Below are positions 17,199-25,927 of a DNA stretch of 40,311 nt, piece by piece. The number at the start of each line of letters is the position of its first letter. Position 1 is the first letter of the stretch. Origin of the DNA: an uncultured Oscillospiraceae bacterium (GTDB taxonomy: Bacteria; Bacillota; Clostridia; Oscillospirales; Oscillospiraceae); NCBI GenBank assembly GCA_944386985.1, contig CALXDD010000026.1:1-40311 (forward strand). The letters run 5' to 3'. The notes under the pieces were generated by a model. It made no database searches. It was given only the letters and a program-made list of their open reading frames with translations, and had not been told where the DNA came from. The position numbers and the translations under genes are program-made.

Positions 17199-18232
17199 CA
17201 AAGCAGATCATGGTGGGCAATGTGCCTGTGGGCGGCGGAGCGCCGGTATCCATTCAGTCCATGTGCTCCACCAAGACAGACGATGTGGAGGCCACGGTGG
17301 ACCAGATCCTCCGGCTGGAGGAGGCCGGGTGCGAGATCATCCGTGTGGCGGTGCCGGACATGGCGGCGGCCAAGGCCGTAGGGGCCATCAAAAGCCGCAT
17401 CCACATCCCTCTGGTGACGGATATCCATTTCGACTACAAGCTGGCTTTAGAGTGCGCCGCTCAGGGAGCGGATAAAATCCGCATCAACCCCGGCAACATC
17501 GGTGGGGAGGACCGGGTGAAAGCGGTGGTGGAGGCCTGCCGGGTCCGGAACATCCCCATCCGCATCGGCGTCAACGGCGGCTCTCTGGAGAAGGAGCTGG
17601 TGAAGAAGTACGGCGGCCCCACCCCGGAGGCCCTGGTGGAGAGCGCCCTCGGCCACGCGGCGCTGCTGGAGAAGTTCGACTTTACCGACATCTGCATCTC
17701 GGCAAAGTGCTCCTCAGTGCCGGTGACCATGGCGGCCTACCGGCTCCTCAGTGAGCGCTGTCCTTACCCTCTCCACCTGGGGGTTACCGAGGCGGGCACC
17801 CCCTCCATGGGGATCATCAAGTCCGCCATGGGGATCGGCGGCCTTCTCTGCCTCGGCATCGGGGACACCCTCCGGGTGACCCTCACCGCCGACCCGGTGG
17901 AGGAGATCTACGCCGCCAAGAAGATTCTCCGGGCGGCAGGTCTCCGGCAGGACGGTCCCAACCTTATCGCCTGTCCCACCTGCGGCCGCACCAACATCGA
18001 CCTCATTCCCATGGCGGAGGAAGTGGAGCGGCGGCTCAGCGGCTGCACCAAGCGCATCACCGTGGCGGTGATGGGCTGCGCCGTCAACGGTCCCGGGGAG
18101 GCGTCCCAGGCCGACGTGGGCATTGCCGGGGGCAAGGGGGAGGGCCTTCTCTTCCGCAAGGGGAAGATCCTTCGGAAGGTGCCCCAGGATCAGCTGGTGG
18201 ACGCCCTGATGGCGGAGATCGACCAGCTGTAA
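17195..18232 (+). CDS. ispG: 4-hydroxy-3-methylbut-2-enyl diphosphate synthase
   Basis: IspG reduces methylerythritol cyclodiphosphate to HMBPP with a [4Fe-4S] cluster, the sixth MEP-pathway step. The 345-residue product has the TIM-barrel motifs VTDIHFDYKLAL, KIRINPGNIG and PIRIGVNGGSLE, and the C-terminal cluster domain with Cys260 and Cys263 (CPTCGR), Cys295 and Glu302 (GCAVNGPGEA). This is the short bacterial form without the plant-type insert. Translation is probably coupled to the GNAT gene. polC follows after 36 bases. Confidence 0.97.
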   Translation: MTKQIMVGNVPVGGGAPVSIQSMCSTKTDDVEATVDQILRLEEAGCEIIRVAVPDMAAAKAVGAIKSRIHIPLVTDIHFDYKLALECAAQGADKIRINPGNIGGEDRVKAVVEACRVRNIPIRIGVNGGSLEKELVKKYGGPTPEALVESALGHAALLEKFDFTDICISAKCSSVPVTMAAYRLLSERCPYPLHLGVTEAGTPSMGIIKSAMGIGGLLCLGIGDTLRVTLTADPVEEIYAAKKILRAAGLRQDGPNLIACPTCGRTNIDLIPMAEEVERRLSGCTKRITVAVMGCAVNGPGEASQADVGIAGGKGEGLLFRKGKILRKVPQDQLVDALMAEIDQL

Positions 18233-18268
18233 GCTTTGCAAGATTTTCCTTAGGAAAGTGATATAGAT

Positions 18269-21200
18269 ATGGCGCAGAAGATCCCATTTTTTGAATTATT
18301 CAAATCATTGAGGCTCAGCCGGGGGCTGAGCCTCGCCGTTGGTGACGCATGGTTTACCGCCGCGGAGCTGAACCGGGGAGAGCGCTCCATGCGCCTGGCC
18401 CTTACCACCACCTGTGAGTTGGGGGAGCGGGCCATGAGGGAGCTGAAGCACGCTATTTCCGAGACTTACGGTCTCAGCAGCGTCCAGGTGGACCTGACGG
18501 TGGAGGCCCCGGTGCTGGAGACGGTCCAGCCGGCAAAGAGCGCCGCCGGGGAAAAGGGGGAGGTCATCATGGGGGGGCCTGTCCGGGGCAAGGCCATCTC
18601 CATGGTGGGCCTCAATCCCAAGATGGGTCAGGTGACGGTGGAGGGGAAGGTGTTCTTTTCCGACCTCTATGAGACCCGCCGCCCCGGCGTGTTCTGCCTC
18701 ACCTTCGACATGACCGACTTCCAGTGCTCCGTCCGAGTGACCAAGTACCTCCAGAAGGCGGAGAAGGAGGCGCTGAAGAAGGACATCAAGCCGGGCATGT
18801 GGCTGCGGGTTCAGGGCTTTATGAAGCTGAACAGGGACGGCAGCGATGTGCTGCTGGACCCCAAGAACATCGAAACCTGCACCCATGAGATGCGGAAGGA
18901 CACCGCCGAGGTGAAGCGGGTGGAGCTCCACCTCCACACCTCCTTCTCCAACATGGACGCCACCACTCCTGTGGGAGCCAAGAACGGCCCCGACGCCAAT
19001 GTGGTGAAGCGGGCGGAGGCCTGGGGCCACCCCGCCATCGCCATCACCGACCACGGTGTGGTTCAGGGTTTCCCCGACGCCTGGCACTCCGCCAAGGACA
19101 TCAAGATCCTCTACGGCATGGAGGGCTACTACGTCAACAATTTGGACGACCGGGTGGCGATCCACGGCGACCGGGATTTTTCCTTCACTGACCAGTATGT
19201 GGCCTTTGACATTGAGACCACCGGCCTCCAGGTAAAGCACGAGGCTATCACGGAGATCGGCGCGGTGGTCATCGAGAACGGGGAGGTGAAGGACCGGTTC
19301 CAGACCTTCGTGAACCCCCACCGCCGGCTGACGCCGGAGATCGTGGCCCTCACCGGCATCACCGACGCCATGCTGAAGGACGCCCCCTCCCTGAAAGAGG
19401 CCCTGACGGCCTTCCTCGACTTTGTGGGGGACCGTCCCCTGGTGGCCCACAACGCGGAGTTTGATATCGGCTTTATCCGGGAGGGGTGCCGGAAGGTGAA
19501 GCTGCCCTTCGCCCCCACCTATGTGGATACGCTGATCCTGGCCCAGAACCTTCTGCCGGAGCTCAATAAATACAAGCTGGATATCGTGGCGGAGTATCTG
19601 CAGCTGCCCGCCTTCCAGCACCACCGGGCCAGCGACGACGCCGCCACCTGCGGCCTCTTCCTGCCCCACTTCTTCAAAAAGCTGGAGGCTATGGGGATCA
19701 CCTCCCTCCAGCAGATCAACGAGGCCATGCTGGCCCTCCGGCCCAAGGGCACGGCGAACCGCCGCCCCCGGCACATCATCCTCATCGCCAAGAACAAGGT
19801 GGGCCTCAAAAACCTCTACCAGATGATCTCCGCCTCCAACCTCAAATATTTCAAGCGGGTGCCCATCATCCCCAAGACGGAGCTGATCGCCCACCGGGAG
19901 GGGATCATCGTGGGCAGCGCCTGCGAGGCGGGGGAGCTGTTCCAGGCGGTGGTGGACAACAAGGACTGGTCGGAGCTCAAGCGCATCGCCTCCTTCTACG
20001 ACTTCCTGGAGATTCAGCCCATCTGCAACAATCTCTTCATGCTCCGGGACGGGAAGGTCCAGAGCGAGGAGGAGCTGCGGGACTTTAACCGCACCATCGT
20101 CCGCCTGGGGGAGGAGATGGGCAAGCCGGTGTGTGCCACCGGAGACGTCCACTTCTTAGACCCGGAGGACGAGATCTACCGCCACATCCTTCTGGACACC
20201 AAGAAGTTCCCAGACTGCGACGCGCCCCTGCCCATCTACTTCAAGACCACCGACGAGATGCTCAAGGAGTTTGCTTACCTGGGGGAGGAGAAGGCCTTTG
20301 AGGTGGTGGTCACCAATACCCGGGCCATCGCCGACCAGGTGGAGCGCTTCGAGCTGCTGCCAAAGGGGAAGCTGTTCCCCCCAAGGCTGGAAAATTCCGA
20401 GGAGGAACTGAACCGCCTGGTGTGGGACAAGGTCCATGAGCTCTACGGCGAGGACCCGCCCCAGCTCATCGTGGACCGTCTGAATGTGGAACTGGGAGGC
20501 ATTCTGGGGAAGTACGACGTGGTGTACATGTCTGCCCAGAAGCTGGTGCAGCGGTCGTTGGAGAATGGCTATCTGGTGGGCTCGAGAGGCAGCGTGGGCT
20601 CCTCCCTTGTGGCCTACATGTCCGGCATTACTGAGGTCAACGCCCTGCCCCCCCACTACCGCTGCCCAAGCTGCAAGCACAGTGAGTTCATCCTGGACGG
20701 CTCCTACGGCTGCGGCGCCGACATGCCGGACAAAAACTGCCCCATCTGCGGCGCCAAGTACGTAAAGGACGGCTTTGACATCCCCTTCGAGACCTTCCTG
20801 GGCTTTGGCGGCGGCAAGGTGCCGGATATCGACCTCAACTTCTCCGGAGAGTACCAGGCCCGGGCCCACCGCCACGCCATTGAAATGTTCGGTGAGACCC
20901 AGGTGTTCCGGGCGGGCACCATCGGCACCGTGGCGGAGAAGACCGCCTACGGCTATGTGAAGAAATACTTGGAGGCCCGGGGATTGAACCCCGGCCACGC
21001 GGAGGAGAACCGGCTGGCCCTCGGCTGCGTGGGCGTCAAGCGCACCACCGGCCAGCACCCCGGCGGCCTGGTGGTGGTGCCCGACGATCTGGACGTGGAG
21101 GACTTCTGCCCCGTTCAGCACCCCGCCGACGCCGCCGACAGCGACATCATCACCACCCATTTTGAATATCACTGCATGGAGGACAACCTCCTGAAGCTGG

Positions 21201-22255
21201 ATATGCTGGGACACGATGACCCGTCCATGGTCCGGATGATGGAGGATCTCACCGGGGTCAATGCCCGCCAGATCCCCTTGGATGACCCGGACACCATGAG
21301 CCTCTTCACCACCAGCAAGGCCCTGGGCTTTGAAAACGACGAACTGCTGGGGCCCACTGGGGCCGTGGCCATCCCGGAGTTCAACACCAAGTTCACCCGC
21401 CAGATGCTGGTGGACACCCAGCCCAAGGATTTCAACACCCTGGTCAGGCTCTCCGGCTTCTCCCACGGCACCGACGTGTGGATGGGCAACGCCCGGGAGC
21501 TGATTTTGAGCGGCACCGCCGGCGTCAACGAGACGGTGGGCTGCCGTGACGACATCATGCTTTACCTCATCTCCATGGGCCTGGACCCCAAGATGAGCTT
21601 CAAGATCATGGAGGCGGTGCGAAAGGGCAAGGTGAAGAAGGGCGGCTTTGAGGAGGGCTGGGAGGAGGCCATGCGGGAACACAAGGTGCCCGACTGGTAC
21701 ATCGAATCCCTTCAAAAGATCGGTTACCTCTTCCCCAAGGCCCACGCTGTGGCCTATGTGATGATGGCCTTCCGCATCGCCTGGTTCAAGGTCCATAAGC
21801 CCCTGGCCTTCTACGCCACCTTCTTTACCGTCCGGGCCAAGGCCTTCGACGCGGAGTACTGCTGTGCGGGGCTGGAGGCGGTGCGCCGGAAAATCCGGGA
21901 GATTGAGAACAACAAGGACGCCGCCGCTGTGGAGGAGGATCTGGCCAAGACCCTGGAGGTCTGCTATGAGTTCTACCTCCGGGGCTTCCACTTTGAGACC
22001 ATCGACATCTACCGCTCTGAGGCCACCAAGTTTGTGGTGGTGGAGGACGGACTGATCCCTCCCTTCACCTCGGTCCGGGGCCTGGGGGAGGCGGCGGCGC
22101 TGGATACCGTGGAGAAGCGGAAGGGCAAGGAGTTTGTGTCGGTGGAGGAGTTTGCCCTCTGCTGCAACAAGCTCAGTAAAACCCACATCGAGCAGCTGAA
22201 GAACTTAGGAGCTTTCGCCGGTATGGCAGAGACCAGCCAGATGACCCTGTTTTAG
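18269..22255 (+). CDS. polC: DNA polymerase III PolC (Gram-positive replicative polymerase)
   Basis: PolC is the replicative polymerase of Firmicutes. The 1328-residue product shows in order an N-terminal domain (1-about 105), an OB domain, a PHP domain split by a DEDDh 3'-5' exonuclease (Asp314, Glu316 in FDIETTGL; HNAEFDIGF; HHRASDDA), a zinc site (Cys799, Cys802, Cys824, Cys827) in the thumb/palm region, the palm catalytic motif PDIDLNFSGE (Asp853, Asp855), fingers and the C-terminal duplex-binding part. It is about 100 residues shorter than Bacillus PolC, mostly in the N-terminal part. The ATG follows AGGAAAG at ten bases; the IPFFELF start matches the family. A perfect 11-bp hairpin lies in codons 14-22. 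Confidence 0.97.
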   Translation: MAQKIPFFELFKSLRLSRGLSLAVGDAWFTAAELNRGERSMRLALTTTCELGERAMRELKHAISETYGLSSVQVDLTVEAPVLETVQPAKSAAGEKGEVIMGGPVRGKAISMVGLNPKMGQVTVEGKVFFSDLYETRRPGVFCLTFDMTDFQCSVRVTKYLQKAEKEALKKDIKPGMWLRVQGFMKLNRDGSDVLLDPKNIETCTHEMRKDTAEVKRVELHLHTSFSNMDATTPVGAKNGPDANVVKRAEAWGHPAIAITDHGVVQGFPDAWHSAKDIKILYGMEGYYVNNLDDRVAIHGDRDFSFTDQYVAFDIETTGLQVKHEAITEIGAVVIENGEVKDRFQTFVNPHRRLTPEIVALTGITDAMLKDAPSLKEALTAFLDFVGDRPLVAHNAEFDIGFIREGCRKVKLPFAPTYVDTLILAQNLLPELNKYKLDIVAEYLQLPAFQHHRASDDAATCGLFLPHFFKKLEAMGITSLQQINEAMLALRPKGTANRRPRHIILIAKNKVGLKNLYQMISASNLKYFKRVPIIPKTELIAHREGIIVGSACEAGELFQAVVDNKDWSELKRIASFYDFLEIQPICNNLFMLRDGKVQSEEELRDFNRTIVRLGEEMGKPVCATGDVHFLDPEDEIYRHILLDTKKFPDCDAPLPIYFKTTDEMLKEFAYLGEEKAFEVVVTNTRAIADQVERFELLPKGKLFPPRLENSEEELNRLVWDKVHELYGEDPPQLIVDRLNVELGGILGKYDVVYMSAQKLVQRSLENGYLVGSRGSVGSSLVAYMSGITEVNALPPHYRCPSCKHSEFILDGSYGCGADMPDKNCPICGAKYVKDGFDIPFETFLGFGGGKVPDIDLNFSGEYQARAHRHAIEMFGETQVFRAGTIGTVAEKTAYGYVKKYLEARGLNPGHAEENRLALGCVGVKRTTGQHPGGLVVVPDDLDVEDFCPVQHPADAADSDIITTHFEYHCMEDNLLKLDMLGHDDPSMVRMMEDLTGVNARQIPLDDPDTMSLFTTSKALGFENDELLGPTGAVAIPEFNTKFTRQMLVDTQPKDFNTLVRLSGFSHGTDVWMGNARELILSGTAGVNETVGCRDDIMLYLISMGLDPKMSFKIMEAVRKGKVKKGGFEEGWEEAMREHKVPDWYIESLQKIGYLFPKAHAVAYVMMAFRIAWFKVHKPLAFYATFFTVRAKAFDAEYCCAGLEAVRRKIREIENNKDAAAVEEDLAKTLEVCYEFYLRGFHFETIDIYRSEATKFVVVEDGLIPPFTSVRGLGEAAALDTVEKRKGKEFVSVEEFALCCNKLSKTHIEQLKNLGAFAGMAETSQMTLF
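18310..18334 (+). repeat. Perfect inverted repeat inside the start of polC
   Basis: GAGGCTCAGCC at 18310-18320 and GGCTGAGCCTC at 18324-18334 form an 11-bp stem with a GGG loop, 40 bases into the coding sequence. No T-run follows, so it is not a normal terminator. Confidence 0.8.
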
Positions 22256-22320
22256 CCGGGAAAAATAGGGAATGTACAAGTTCCGGGTGGAAAAGTGCGG
22301 AATTTTTGTAGTGCCGCCTA

Positions 22321-22349
22321 TGGACAAAAAGGCGAAAACTGTGTATACT
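22321..22349 (+). promoter_or_regulatory. Sigma-A-type promoter of the flavodiiron gene
   Basis: TGGACA at 22321-22326 and TATACT at 22344-22349 are separated by exactly 17 bases. Each hexamer is one base off consensus. The start codon follows 44 bases later. Confidence 0.65.
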
Positions 22350-22393
22350 TCTGGCCGAAGATAGAAATTTTGTAAGGAGAGGCGAGTCAGACC

Positions 22394-23557
22394 ATGAAAG
22401 ATGTATTCGTGACCGATTCTATCCGCTACATCGGGGCGGACGATAAGAACATTGACCTTTTTGAGAGCCAGTACAAGGTGCCAAATGGCGTGTCCTACAA
22501 CTCCTATGTGATCCTGGACGAAAAGGTGGCCGTGATGGATACCGTGGACCGCCGGGCCACCGATGCGTGGCTGGAGAATCTGGAGAAGGCCCTGAACGGC
22601 CGGACTCCGGACTATCTGGTGGTCCACCACATGGAGCCCGACCATGCCGCCAATATCCAGGTGCTGGCGGAGAAATACCCCGACATGCAGATTGTGGGCA
22701 ACGCCAAGACCTTCACCATGATCCGCCGCTTCTTCACCTTTGATTTAGAGGGGCGCACGGTGGAGGTGAAGGAGGGCAGCACCCTGAGTCTCGGCAGCCA
22801 CACCCTCACCTTTGTCATGGCCCCCATGGTCCACTGGCCTGAGGCTATGGTTTCCTATGAGTCCAGCGAGAAGATCCTCTTCTCCGCCGACGGCTTCGGC
22901 AAGTTCGGCGCTCTGGACGCGGAGGAGCCCTGGGCAGATGAGGCCCGGCGGTACTACATCAACATTGTGGGCAAGTACGGCGCCCAGGTCCAGGCCCTTC
23001 TGAAGAAGGCCGCCGGGCTGGACATTGCCATGATCTGCCCCCTCCACGGCCCCATTCTCAAGGAGGACTTGGGGTACTACCTGAACCTCTACGACATCTG
23101 GAGCAGCTACCGTCCTGAGGAGGAGGGCGTTTTCCTGGCCTACGCCTCCATCCATGGCAACACTGCCAAGGGTGCTCTGGCACTGAAGGAAATGCTGGAG
23201 CGGCGGGGTGTGAAGGTGTGCGCCGCCGATGTGTGCCGCACCGATGTGGCCCAGTGCGTGGCCAACGCCTTCCGCTACAGCAAGATGATCTGCTGCGCCG
23301 CCTCTTATGACGGCGGACTGTTCCTGCCCATGGAGGACTTCCTCCACCACCTGAAGGCCAAGACCTACCAGAACCGAAAGGTGGCCCTGGTGGAGAATGG
23401 TACCTGGGCTCCCTCCGCCGCCCGGGTGATGAAGGAGATTTTGGGTTCCATGAAGAATGTGGAGATCTGCGACAAGACTGTCACCATCTGCTCGGCGGTG
23501 AAGGAGGATACCCTCCGGCAGCTTGAGGAGCTGGCCGACGCCGTGGCCGCCATGTGA
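22394..23557 (+). CDS. Flavodiiron protein (A-type, O2/NO reductase)
   Basis: Flavodiiron proteins reduce oxygen to water, or nitric oxide to nitrous oxide, protecting anaerobes. The 387-residue protein has a metallo-beta-lactamase-like domain with the di-iron ligands His79, Glu81, Asp83, His84, His147, Asp166 and His218, then a flavodoxin domain that binds FMN (from about 250; YASIHGNTAKGA). There is no C-terminal rubredoxin domain, so electrons must come from a separate rubredoxin or similar carrier. The ATG follows AAGGAGAGG. The gene has its own promoter and terminator and stands alone. Confidence 0.95.
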   Translation: MKDVFVTDSIRYIGADDKNIDLFESQYKVPNGVSYNSYVILDEKVAVMDTVDRRATDAWLENLEKALNGRTPDYLVVHHMEPDHAANIQVLAEKYPDMQIVGNAKTFTMIRRFFTFDLEGRTVEVKEGSTLSLGSHTLTFVMAPMVHWPEAMVSYESSEKILFSADGFGKFGALDAEEPWADEARRYYINIVGKYGAQVQALLKKAAGLDIAMICPLHGPILKEDLGYYLNLYDIWSSYRPEEEGVFLAYASIHGNTAKGALALKEMLERRGVKVCAADVCRTDVAQCVANAFRYSKMICCAASYDGGLFLPMEDFLHHLKAKTYQNRKVALVENGTWAPSAARVMKEILGSMKNVEICDKTVTICSAVKEDTLRQLEELADAVAAM

Positions 23558-23584
23558 TCGGCATATCTTCTTACATATCGTGCA

Positions 23585-23620
23585 AAAAGCGGCCCTGAAG
23601 AGGATTTCAGGGCCGCTTTT
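23585..23620. terminator. Bidirectional terminator, flavodiiron gene and merR
   Basis: AAAAGCGGCCCTGAA and TTCAGGGCCGCTTTT form a 15-bp stem with a 6-base loop. It carries an A-run on one side and a T-run on the other, so it works for both convergent genes. Confidence 0.93.
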
Positions 23621-23621
23621 C

Positions 23622-24449
23622 CTATTTTGTCTTCAGCGCCACGGGTACCCGGATCTTCAGCACATAGTCGGCGTCGTCGGGCTGGGAGAGGTAGTAGAGG
23701 AGGTCCTCCTCCAGCACGTCCCCCGCGGCCTCATAGCCATGGTCCGTCAGATAGTGAAAGAGCGCCTCGTAGGACCGGGGCAGAGCGTCGTAGCCGCCCT
23801 GGTGATAGAACACCGCGTGGAGGCCGCCGGGCAGCCGCAGAAGACGCTCGCTGCGCAGGGGCTGGTCCACCCGGCTGCAGAGATAGCTGCTGTGAAAGTC
23901 CCCTGCGGTAAAGTCCTGCCGCCGCACCACCTCCCCCAGGGGAAAATGGTGGAACAGCCGGTGCTGGGAGCAATAACGGAGGTGGTCGCCCATGGTCTGG
24001 AGAAACAGCCGGTCGTTCTGTCGGCACTCCGGGGGAATGGGGGTGACGATAAGGCAGCAGGACTCCTGCTCCTCGATGGTAACGGCGCCGCACTGGGCGG
24101 ACCGGCCCTGGCGCAGCTCGGAAAGGGTGTTGTTCATCAGCCGCCGCAGCCGCCGGATCTCCTGCTCCTGCCGCCGAAGCTGCTCCTGCTTCTCCTCTAA
24201 AAGCTCCTCCAGCCGCTGAGGGCTGCGGTGCTTGATGTAGTTCCGAATCTCCTCTAAGGGCGTGCCGATGCTCCGCAGGGAGTCGATGAGGTCAAAGAGC
24301 AGTACCTGCTGCTCCGTGTAGCGGCGGTAGCCGTTGGACTCCACCCGCTCCGGGGAGAGAAGGCCAATCTCGTCGTAGTGGAACAGGGTGGCTTTTTTCA
24401 CGCCGCACAGCTTGGCAAACTCCCCGGTGGACAGATAAACGGACTGCAT
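23622..24449 (-). CDS. MerR-family regulator with BmrR-like effector domain
   Basis: The 275-residue protein has a MerR winged-helix head (STGEFAKLCGVKKATLFHYD, then RRYTEQQVLLFDLIDSLR), a long coiled-coil dimer helix rich in Glu/Arg/Gln (about 78-115), and a C-terminal GyrI/BmrR-like ligand domain (about 120-275). Such proteins sense hydrophobic cations or drugs and untwist a 19-bp-spacer promoter. The frame is open 24 codons further, across the promoter region, but the ATG at 24449 has GGAAGGGAG upstream and starts the conserved head. It is divergent from a MATE exporter whose promoter has the matching operator. Confidence 0.9.
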   Translation of the reverse strand: MQSVYLSTGEFAKLCGVKKATLFHYDEIGLLSPERVESNGYRRYTEQQVLLFDLIDSLRSIGTPLEEIRNYIKHRSPQRLEELLEEKQEQLRRQEQEIRRLRRLMNNTLSELRQGRSAQCGAVTIEEQESCCLIVTPIPPECRQNDRLFLQTMGDHLRYCSQHRLFHHFPLGEVVRRQDFTAGDFHSSYLCSRVDQPLRSERLLRLPGGLHAVFYHQGGYDALPRSYEALFHYLTDHGYEAAGDVLEEDLLYYLSQPDDADYVLKIRVPVALKTK

Positions 24450-24483
24450 ATCCAGGCTCCCTTCCTCAGAAATAAAATCCCTC

Positions 24484-24514
24484 TTGACTATCCGGTTACC
24501 GGATAGTTTATAGT
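24484..24514 (+). promoter_or_regulatory. MerR-type promoter of the MATE gene with palindromic operator
   Basis: TTGACT (24484-24489) and TATAGT (24509-24514) are separated by 19 bases, two more than optimal, which is the hallmark of MerR-activated promoters. The palindrome ACTATCCGG-TTA-CCGGATAGT (24487-24507) lies in the spacer. The -10 lies 42 bases before the exporter start. Confidence 0.85.
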
Positions 24515-24556
24515 CTATCATGCACGACGAAAATTTGCAATGGAAGGAGGAGCAGG

Positions 24557-25879
24557 ATGGACCTCTTGTCTACAGATATCCGAAAGCTCTATGCCCACTA
24601 TTTGTTTCCCTCTCTCGGCAGTGCCCTGGTCATCACCATTTACAGCTTGGTGGATACCATTGCGGTGGGACAGTCCGCGGGCCCCAACGGCGCGGCGGCC
24701 ATGGCAGTGATTGGGCCGGTGTGGTCCATGATGATCTCCTTCGGCCTGCTTCTGGGCATCGGCGGCGCGGCCATGATGAGTATGCGCCGGGGTTCGGGAA
24801 AGGAGCAGGAGGGCAGACGGTACTTCTCCGTTGGCATTCTGGCCGCCGGAGTATTCACCCTCTTTTTGTGGGGCTTTTTCAATTTGGTGGCAGAAGACAT
24901 GCTGGTGTTTTTCGGCGCCGACGCGGAGATTCTGCCCCTTGCCATGGAGTATGTGTTCTGGGTTCGTCTGGCCCTGCCGGTCTTTACCATGGCCACGGTG
25001 CTGGCTGCCTACATCCGCAACGACGGCGCGCCGGGACTGTGCATGGCGGCGGTGGTGACGGGCGGACTGTTCAACGTGGTGGGGGACTGGCTGTTCGTCT
25101 TCCCGCTGGGAATGGGCATCAGCGGCGCGGGCCTTGCCACGGTGCTGGGGCAGGCCATCCAGATGGGGATTCTGTGTACCCACTTCCTCTCCAAGAAAAA
25201 CGGCCTTCACTGGGTACGGCCCACCGGTTTTTTCCGGGCGCTGGGGGAGATCCTGCGGCTGGGGGTGTCCCCCTTCCTCATCGATTTCACCAACGGACTT
25301 CTCATCTGCCTTTTCAACATCCAGATCGTCCGATGCCTCCAGAGCAACGACGCGCTCTCCGTCTACGGTGTGGTCTGCACCCTGGTGGCGCTGATCCAGG
25401 CCCTGTACAACGGCGTGGGACAGGCCATCCAGCCCATCATCTCCAGCAATCTGGGGGCGAAGCAGCCTGAGCGGATTCGGGCCGCCCTGGGGCAGGGGGT
25501 GCGGACGGTGCTGCTGATGGGGGTTGTGGTCACCGCAGTGGGACTCCTCTTTCCCAGACAGCTCATCTGCATTTTCATTCGGGCCACGGAGAGCGTTTTG
25601 GCGGTGGGAGAACCGGTGTTCCGGATCCATTTTCTGGCATTCCTCCCCATGGGGCTCAATATCCTCTGCGGATACTATTTCCAGTCCATGCTCCATACCC
25701 GGGAGGGGATGACGGTGTCCCTGCTTCGGGGTATTCTCCTCAGCGGGACGCTGATCCTGCTGCTCCCGGCGCTGCTGGGCGGGGAGATGATCTGGTGGAC
25801 CATGCCCATTACCGAGGCGCTGACCCTTGCGGTGGCGGCAGTTTTTGCCTGCCGGATGCGGAAAAATGCGGCCACATAA
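24557..25879 (+). CDS. MATE-family efflux transporter
   Basis: The 440-residue protein has twelve predicted membrane helices in two homologous halves, with the family patterns TIYSLVDTIAVGQ and GAAAMAVIGP in the first half and YNGVGQAIQPIISSNLGA in the second. MATE proteins expel drugs or metabolites using a Na+ or H+ gradient. The ATG follows AAGGAGG. It is transcribed from the MerR-type promoter and so is probably induced by the compounds it exports; the substrate itself cannot be read from the sequence. Confidence 0.94.
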   Translation: MDLLSTDIRKLYAHYLFPSLGSALVITIYSLVDTIAVGQSAGPNGAAAMAVIGPVWSMMISFGLLLGIGGAAMMSMRRGSGKEQEGRRYFSVGILAAGVFTLFLWGFFNLVAEDMLVFFGADAEILPLAMEYVFWVRLALPVFTMATVLAAYIRNDGAPGLCMAAVVTGGLFNVVGDWLFVFPLGMGISGAGLATVLGQAIQMGILCTHFLSKKNGLHWVRPTGFFRALGEILRLGVSPFLIDFTNGLLICLFNIQIVRCLQSNDALSVYGVVCTLVALIQALYNGVGQAIQPIISSNLGAKQPERIRAALGQGVRTVLLMGVVVTAVGLLFPRQLICIFIRATESVLAVGEPVFRIHFLAFLPMGLNILCGYYFQSMLHTREGMTVSLLRGILLSGTLILLLPALLGGEMIWWTMPITEALTLAVAAVFACRMRKNAAT

Positions 25880-25884
25880 AATAG

Positions 25885-25912
25885 TCGCCTCCTCAGTCTG
25901 CTGAGGAGGCGA
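25885..25912. terminator. Bidirectional terminator, MATE gene and purF
   Basis: TCGCCTCCTCAG and CTGAGGAGGCGA form a 12-bp stem with a TCTG loop between the two convergent stops. TTGCTGTTT follows on the plus strand and CTATTTTA on the minus strand. Confidence 0.87.
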
Positions 25913-25927
25913 TTGCTGTTTAAAAGG

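Noticed and set aside
18305-22186. Two long minus-strand frames (615 and 676 codons) inside polC
   Set aside because: polC is certain from its exonuclease, zinc and catalytic motifs; the reverse frames are composition shadows in a GC-rich gene.
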